From positions 28,625,628-28,689,627 of the forward strand of contig OZ037767.1 of the NCBI GenBank assembly GCA_964035545.1: a stretch of 64,000 bases of DNA. The letters run 5' to 3'. The notes beneath the pieces are model-generated. The model saw nothing but the letters and a program-made list of their open reading frames with translations, did no database searches and was not told the DNA's origin. This DNA comes from Bugula neritina. Taxonomy: Eukaryota; Bryozoa; Gymnolaemata; Cheilostomatida; Bugulidae. Below are positions 57,096 to 64,000 of the stretch, one piece after another; the stretch's first letter is position 1, and every line of letters begins with the position of its first letter. Made by a program: the position numbers and the translations under genes.

Positions 57096-58792
57096 CTACA
57101 ACACAGAATCAAGTGATAAGTGAACATGTGGAGACAATGACCCCTGTTTATCTGGTGCTGGAACCAGCAACAGCTTCACCAACACATATTCAGCCAACAA
57201 ATTATACAAAATATTTTCTGACCTAAATACATTACTGAAGTCAACTGAGGGGGTGGGAGTGGTGGAGGTAGGCAAGTAACCCACCCCAACCTCTGTTTAC
57301 TGTTTTACAGTTTACAGAGCTACAGGTATTAGCTAAGAACTATCCCAGCAGTTAGCTGAAGGTAGATAATTCATGTTGATTACAATTCTTGAGTATTTTC
57401 CTGACCAATGAGTCCGGATAGCTCTAGTATTGGCATTTCTCTCTCTGCAACCCATCAGTAGTACAGTAAATGCACATTACATTAAACAGCCCCTAGTCTT
57501 AAGTAGAAACTGCAGAAACCATTGTGTTAGTTTGAACTTTGGACAACAATTAGAGTATTCCCATTAATGTAGGGGTCTGTTTATGTAGATGCCTTGAAGA
57601 TCAGTTCAGCACCTTGTCAGGTGTCAGCAGACGTGACATGAATGCTGCCACTAGTCACCTGCAGCCACTAGTTCGTATCTGCACGCAGATCTTATCTGTC
57701 AATCTTGTATCTGCTTTTATACAGACAGCACACATTACACAATACACATTACACTGCGTATAATACACATGTATACATTACACTGCGTATAATACAAATG
57801 TATACACTATATTAACTTAGTATGAGGGTCCATATGAATATCTGTGCCATACTAGAAGAAACTAGTAAGAAAAATAGGTGCGGAACCTCTTCTGTAAACC
57901 AACTCAGTTATCACTGGGACAGGTACTACCTCATGTACATAGCTAAGTACATCTCTGGAGTTATGTCCACCATGTGGCAGATGCATACAATAGCACAGTA
58001 AACCAGTATTGCAGAATTTCTGTCATAACAACGACTCATTAATTAATAAACAACAGTCAACATGCAGGGAACAATTTCAAGAAACTAAAGAGTGGGAAAT
58101 ACTTCCTCTCCTCGACATCATATGATCCAGTTCATTGCTGATTCAAAAACATAACAGCAAAAAGACTGTAGAAACAGCAGACAGTGATGATGAAATGATG
58201 CTCAACCTACACAGAGTATGTTACTGGTACTGTAGTAGTGAAGCATAAAATATAATTAGTAGACCCTTCGCAATGCATTACCTCATTATGTCAATTGATT
58301 TTTCATCAACTAAAACTGAATTTCCAACTAGCTAAGTGGCTGGCAGCACCAGCTATATCAAGACTCTGGCCTAACTACGTACATTACCAGGAATAACCTT
58401 TAGGAAACCACAACATAAACACCATCTATGATCACTATTTCTACTAGCTAACTATAACAATAACCAACACCAAGTAGCTGCGGCAGCAACTGTGGTGCTC
58501 AGCTGACTTTCCTGTCCAAGTAACATTTACAGTGTAAAAGATAAATTAAGTTGAAGCACAGGGAAACTAAAAATAGCATAAATCAGAAACGTCATGAAAA
58601 TATTTAATCGAATGCCAAATTATTGAGAATTGAATTAAGTTAGATTTTGAAAGCAGAGTTAGGATGATAGCAACTGAAATGACAGGCGTGCAGGGCTACT
58701 GATGTGTTTGATAAAGTTGACAAAAACAGGGTGTTGGTTGTCAACACAACTGGACATAAGTGCTTTGCCAATCTTTGGGTGTGGATATAAAA
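57096..58792. other. Non-coding, within or upstream of aPKC
   Basis: No exon for the C1 or PB1 domain was recognised on the minus strand. A 31-bp duplication (ACACTGCGTATAATACACAT type) lies at about 57734-57800. Confidence 0.45.
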
Positions 58793-59310
58793 TACCGTGT
58801 AGAGTAGATATAATACTGAGGAATGTAGATATAATACTGCATAGTGTGTAGATATAATACTGCATAGTGTGTAGATATAATACTGCATAGTGTGTAGATA
58901 TAATACTGTATAGTGTAGATATAATACTGTATAGTGTAGATATAATACTGTATAGTGTGTATATATAATACTATATAGTGTAGATATAATACTGTATAGT
59001 GTAGATATAATACTGTATAGTGTAGATATAATACTGTATAGTGTAGATATAATACAGTATAGTGTAGATATAATACTGTATAGTGTAGATATAATACTGT
59101 ATAGTGTAGATATAATACTGTATAGTGTAGATATAATACTGTATAGTGTAGATATAATACTGTATAGTGTAGATATAATACTGTATAGTGTGTAGATATA
59201 ATACTGTATAGTGTAGATATAATACTGTATAGTGTGTAGATATAATACTGTATAGTGTAGATACAATACTGTATAGTGTAGATATAATACTGTATAGTGT
59301 GTAGATACAT
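58793..59310. repeat. 21-bp minisatellite array, about 24 units
   Basis: The unit is TGTAGATATAATACTGTATA plus G, with occasional 23-bp units that carry an extra GT. Period 21 encodes 7-residue repeats in every frame (for example YYIYTIQ), so the long minus-strand ORFs are artefacts. It lies between the candidate exon at 60227-60308 and the kinase exons. Confidence 0.95.
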
Positions 59311-60226
59311 CTACAGTAGAACTTCATTCAAGTGTAGGAATTCACAGAATGTATGAAGAAATGCTAGAGCAGCTACATCAGCCAAAAACAACACCATGGA
59401 GTAGATTACAGCTCTACCCAAGACTGTTGCAATCTTCTGTCTCTTTCATGTATGAAATTCTCAGCCCATGAAGTAGTTTCTCTCATTTTAGTAGTTTTTA
59501 AAAGTGCCAATTATATTGGATTATTTGAAATTAAAACAATGCACCCCTCCCACCAAATAGACTTGTATGGAGGTAAAATTTAAGGCTAAGTGAGAGAGAA
59601 GCAGCAGCGGCAGCACAGTTTTCAGGACATCCCAACATCTGGTCTGAACAATGAGATTTAAAGCTGACAAATGAGCTATTAGACTTCACACCTCTGTTCA
59701 GGGGGTGTACAGGACCCCCCCCCCCACTACAACTCACTCACTGCTCCTACTAATGGGAATGTACTAAATGTAAATACTGCAGCATCATTAGTTTAATCTA
59801 CACATTATTTGATATACCTATCTTACTAGTATATATTACTTATAACAGCAAAGATGTAAAACTACTCTCATAAAATACCTACGGTAGCTAAAATTGTGCC
59901 ATGCAATGCACTACAATAACTTAATATTTCAAATAAATATAATTCTTATTAACCATTATGATTTGTCAAATAATTCACTCGTTTTCAATATTCATTTTCA
60001 AAATATTATATACTTTTCTAGCTCAACATTTCAAGGCAACATATTATACACCCTCATTGCTTCACGGTAGCGTAGCATATAAGAAAATATACATGCATAA
60101 GCAAGATGTCTAAATCTTGCAGTAATACTACTAGTTCTCGGTATAAACACCAAGCACTGGTAACTAGTAAGTCTAAGGCAGACAACTCCCCAGGAGAGAG
60201 ACAGACTGCTTCGAGCAACTACTTAC

Positions 60227-60308
60227 TGCGTTCAACTCTCAACTTCCTTTTTTGCTCGCAGTTGTTCCTACGCCGAGTCCGAGGAGACAAGTTTCGCTCC
60301 AACAACAT
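60227..60308 (-). CDS. Candidate alternative first exon of aPKC (PKM-like)
   Basis: In a locally GC-richer segment the minus strand has ATG at 60308 in good context (TTCGCCATGT). It is followed by 27 sense codons (MLLERNLSPRTRRRNNCEQK, then RKLRVER) and one extra base, up to a perfect donor CGCA|gtaagt. One leftover base is exactly what the kinase exon beginning at 57095 needs (two bases before NLMNEST), so splicing would give RVER-K-NLMNESTESSKQQEGS in frame. The product would lack PB1 and C1. The frame stays open about 120 nt upstream of the ATG. The same DNA also has an ATG and donor on the plus strand, so it could instead start a different gene. This is a structural inference without similarity support. 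Confidence 0.35.
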
Positions 60309-62128
60309 GGCGAATCCAGAAGAGAGAATAACAGTCCACCATAAATATCTAGACTCAGAAGTTGGACACTCACAACAGACTTCCTGTTTTGTTAGGTCAA
60401 GGATTCGAGAGAGTGAGTTTGTGGCGAAGAAACACTAAATCCAGCAGTCAGCATGCTATGTGGCTCTACTATCTATCCAGTGTAGTATACTGAGAGTGAG
60501 TTAGTAAGTAGAGTACTGAGCAGTGTTGAGTACTTAGTGTGAGTTGAGTACCGGGTAGAGTGGTCAGTAGAGTACTTATTACTTAGTGTGAGTAGAGAGT
60601 TGAAGCTACTGCTCAGTGTATACTGTAGACAATGTAATAAATCAACAACACTACGCCACTATCTCACTATCAATGAATAGTCAGTCAATACAGGATATCA
60701 ACCCACTGACTTCCTGGCCAATTACTGCTAGAACCTAAGACTAAAACGTGATTCCTAACTGTTAGTATTGCTAGCTTTAGCTCTCTCCTTACAATGAGCA
60801 ACATTTGGCAGCACAACTAGATGATCACTGGGCTGGGGTCATACGAGGTCGTGCAGCAGCTAGTAGTATTATAGGAGTAGCATAGAGCCCGCCCACAATA
60901 CGCATACTGACAGTGCAGTCCGAGGGCTGTGATTCCATTCACAATACACCAGCAAATGATTAATCACTCATTAGTGACTACAGAGTAACTGTAGAGCGAA
61001 CTACACAATATTTTAAATGTCAAAGAGGATTAACTGCTGGCAGCAAGTCAAACAGATCGTACTAATTCAAATCAAAACTGACAGAACACACTGTTTACCG
61101 AAAGCTCATGAATCCGAAAGGAAGCCTTAGTAAAATATATCCCCATTACATTAGCCAACTACATGCACATTGCACTGTGAAAAGTAGGACAGCTGTAGCA
61201 ATATTTCTAGCAATATAATTGGCACATTGAGATACACCTGTTCATTTTACTTCTAAGTTATAGAAATGAAACACAATGATTATTATTTTAAAGCTAGGGG
61301 ACACAACTTCTAACTTATACAATTCTGGAATCTAGTAAATAAAACACCATGCATATTTTATTGCACCTTCTATTCATTCGGTCTCTCAAAAACAACTTTC
61401 ACAATGGATGATCTAATTTTGAATAATCCCTTTGGAGCATTTCTCTGCATCTATTAGTAATACAGTGAACATGCTACTATAAGCTATAAGCTGCCATAAT
61501 CTACATGACACACAATAACCCAGCGCCTATATTGATTTCATAAGTTCAATAAAGGAGGAGACGCTCTAGTTTAGAGACTGAGTAATTGAAAATGTAAGGA
61601 ATGGCTGCCTGTGACATTCACATGTATACTGCAGGTCTGTAAAACAAACTAATCGGTAGAGTTGCTGTCATCCAACTAATACATGCTATAGAAAGTTGCA
61701 CAGCACTTGCTACAACTTTCAAAAGCCCTGCAGCTGAAAGAAGCATCAATCAGAAAGGGAAGAGAAAACTATCTGTCTGACAGACTTGCACAAGACCAGT
61801 GAAAAAGCTGCCGGATTGGAGAAACTTGAAAAGACTAAATTCTAGATAAAAAACTCTTTCCTACAAGATTTTCAATGCACGTTCTAAATTGAAACTCATA
61901 GTTAACTATAGAAGTTAAGCCAGTGAAATTTTCTCCCAGCTGTAGCACATTTTGTAGCCAGTTTTTAATTGTGTGAACTAGAGAGAGTTGAGAATAGTTG
62001 CATGGACTAATAACTTATGCAATGTACTCGTAACTTATGCAATGTACTCAAGGGCAGTTACATGAAACATATAACACAGATTATATACATTCAAAGAGAT
62101 GAATAGCCCTCTGCTAGTAGAAGATATG
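60309..62128. other. Upstream non-coding DNA, possible promoter
   Basis: A possible plus-strand first exon 60307-60411 (ATGGCGAATCCAGAAGAG... to a gtgagt donor) overlaps the start of the minus-strand candidate. Diverged GAGTACTTAGTGTGAGT repeats are at about 60480-60600. Nothing else is recognised. Confidence 0.4.
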
Positions 62129-62885
62129 CACTGCGTTTCCATGAAGGCGAATGAATGCGTACGGATGCCCGTACGGATTACATCGAAGGAAAAACCACAC
62201 GTTCCTATGCAATCCGTACGAAGTTATCTTCTCTTTGCAACTGTGACCGCTGAACTAAAATTATAATTAATATGGCCAACTTTGAGTTTGAGTTCATGCA
62301 CAACGACAATTTTTTAATTCTGTCCCCATTTTTGATAGATTAAATCAATTAAATACACAAACTTTGAGTCAGTTTATTTGAAATAAAAAAAACATAAACC
62401 AATGAAAGCATAATGATAAAGTATTTCTTGATCGATAAACTAAAGCTTAAAAGTAATTTAAATTTTCAAAACGAAAATACCTGTCAACTTATTTTTAGCT
62501 CAAGAAAGCTTTGGCTTGCGGAAAAGTTTTACAAAATTTAAGATGATTAGTAATTATTCTAAATAATAGCAGCTAGGATAAATAAAAAAATTTAAATTTT
62601 TAAAAGTCATAGTGCACTTTAGCGTAGGTTGTAACTTATAATTATTGTTTACATCGCGTAACTATGTAACTAGCCGCCACAAGTGCTGATCTCTGCCTCC
62701 GACACAAAAGGTTTCATTCGATTTAACCGAAGGAACCATTTCCATCATGCGCATAATGCGAAGGAAAATTTTCATCGAAGGAGCCGTTCGGTGTAATTTC
62801 CGGCTGCGGTTTTGCTTCGATGCAACTGTTTCCATAGGGCGAATGAGCAAATCCATTCGCATAATGCGATAATGGAAACGCAGTG
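62129..62885. mobile_element. 757-bp MITE with 14-bp perfect TIRs
   Basis: Both ends read CACTGCGTTTCCAT inwards, and ATG is present at both flanks (62126-62128 and 62886-62888), consistent with a 3-bp target duplication. Subterminal sequence is rich in CG-containing words (ATGCGTACGGATG, GCATAATGCGAA). There is no transposase. A three-base duplication suggests a Harbinger-type element, but the superfamily is uncertain. Confidence 0.75.
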
Positions 62886-63073
62886 ATGATGGTAGTTACT
62901 AAAGGAAGGAGCTGCAGTAGATCAAAAGATGTGAAGAACTGCAAACCCTGGTCTATTGCTGCCATCTTTCTACATGAACTGAATGTGACGCAACAAAATA
63001 GGCTCTTCGGGAACTCAAGTAAGTCAAATCAGAGCTTGTATTTCATAACCACCCACTTAATATCTTCTTGTAA

Positions 63074-63202
63074 TAGCTGGTCACATACTGGCACCTGTCA
63101 TAGCTGGTCACATACTAGTGCTTGTCATAGCTGGTCACATACTGGCACCTGTCATAGCTGGTCACAGACTAGCACTTGTCATAGCTGGTCACAAACTAGT
63201 AG
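63074..63202. repeat. 27-bp minisatellite, about 4.8 copies
   Basis: Units TAGCTGGTCACATACTGGCA plus CCTGTCA start at 63074, 63101, 63128, 63155 and 63182, with alternating variants. Confidence 0.9.
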
Positions 63203-64000
63203 CATCAGCTAATACTTACACCAACTTTTTATCAACTAATGTAAGATATGATTTCTTTCCACACTGCATTCTACAAGTTTTTTTTAAATAGAATACAGCA
63301 ATGTATGGAGTTATCTCCCTTAACCACACACCACCAGAGCCTAGACTTGAAGGGACAATGACCTCTAAGACAAATATATATTACATACAGAAGAATTCTA
63401 CAGGGAGCAAGTATGTGGACAACCTGAAGAGTTCACAGTACACGTACATCTTTCACTACTTTACATCTCATGCTTCACACACCAGATACATAGATATATT
63501 GTAGTAGACACTGAATCTGTGAGCTTCTTATATAACACCACAACTAAGATTTCAGGCTATGAAAACATGGGACAGCTATGGTAGGCAACCCTTTAAAGAG
63601 CATGCAGTGCACAGGCTAATTTTTCAAAGTATACATCGTGAGAAAGAGATTGTAAAATAATAGACACATCTCAAAATAAATTCTTTAGCTCAAAATGCCA
63701 AGTGATTTACATTTCAGTATAATTACAGCTGATGTAAGAAACATATAGCCAGGAGAACGTCATCAGTTACTGAACAAAGAAGTACATTATTGTGAAATAC
63801 TGGTCAAATGAAATGCAGACTAGCCATAAATAAATAACTGTAGATCATCACAACTTTAGCAGATTGCAGACTGTATATTCTGTACCAAAAAAGTATACAG
63901 CCCTACACTTTACCTACTTCCACTCCAATAAAAGTACCTGCATTGAATGGGTTCTACTTAGAAAGATTGGAGCTGGTAAACAAAGGCAATGATTTATTAC
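63203..64000. other. Non-coding, nothing recognised
   Basis: No protein-like frame, RNA gene or repeat with support. It may be upstream intron of aPKC. Confidence 0.4.

Noticed and set aside
58640-59327. Minus-strand ORFs of 118-208 codons with a YYIYTIQ repeat
   Set aside because: Artefact of the 21-bp tandem array; no non-repetitive coding signal.
59531-59737. Minus-strand ORF with a poly-Ala run (ENCAAAAASLSLSL)
   Set aside because: Short, low complexity, next to a poly-C tract; no family similarity.
62723-62965. Minus-strand ORF MAAIDQGLQFFTSFDLLQLL...
   Set aside because: It runs across the right end of the MITE at 62885, so half of it is transposon sequence; no family recognised.
57096-64000. 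Search for aPKC C1 (Cys/His-rich) and PB1 exons on the minus strand
   Set aside because: No frame with the C1 cysteine pattern or PB1 motifs was recognised, so these exons are assumed to lie outside the window.

Overview
This window is nuclear DNA of an invertebrate animal. It is AT-rich, its genes are broken by GT-AG introns, and it is full of microsatellites, minisatellites and cut-and-paste transposons. The encoded proteins (CLIC, TAF10, LACTB2, D2HGDH, NPRL2, SKI/SnoN, atypical PKC) are metazoan orthologues with strong similarity to the human proteins. I cannot name the phylum from sequence alone; a lophotrochozoan or similar non-vertebrate bilaterian fits.

Layout, left to right. 1-6045: AT-rich non-coding DNA with a long (TA)n tract, a 124-bp palindromic MITE, and a possible 5' UTR exon near 3.8 kb. 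6074-8818 (+): a chloride-intracellular-channel-like (CLIC) gene in 4 coding exons, with a glutamate/proline repeat tail. 10242-11605 (+): TAF10 in 4 exons. 11918-14548 (-): LACTB2 in 7 exons, convergent with TAF10. 16727-22045 (-): D2HGDH in 10 exons. 24943-26193 (+): NPRL2 as one uninterrupted coding exon. 26963-32892: a complete PIF/Harbinger-related (ISL2EU-like) transposon with inverted-repeat arms of about 970 bp and an intact two-exon THAP-DDE transposase. 34429-41655 (-): a SKI/SnoN-family TGF-beta co-repressor in 5 exons. 43473-57095 (-): the kinase half of an atypical protein kinase C (aPKC) in 9 exons. The exons for its PB1 and C1 domains were not found and probably lie beyond 64000. 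Two further MITEs lie at 51104-51976 and 62129-62885.

Most of the genes are unrelated housekeeping functions: transcription initiation (TAF10), mitochondrial RNA turnover (LACTB2), D-2-hydroxyglutarate oxidation (D2HGDH) and amino-acid sensing to TORC1 (NPRL2). The aPKC-SKI pair is different. Order and orientation match PRKCZ-SKI and PRKCI-SKIL in human, so the window appears to preserve an ancient bilaterian gene pair.

The most notable observations are: the aPKC-SKI linkage; a candidate internal first exon for aPKC at 60227-60308 that is phase-compatible with the kinase exons and would give a PKM-like, regulatory-domain-free kinase; the fold-back transposon with intact coding capacity; and the repeated placement of minisatellites directly against splice sites in LACTB2, D2HGDH and aPKC introns. 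All gene models were built by eye from splice consensus, phase and remembered family similarity. No search or alignment program was run.
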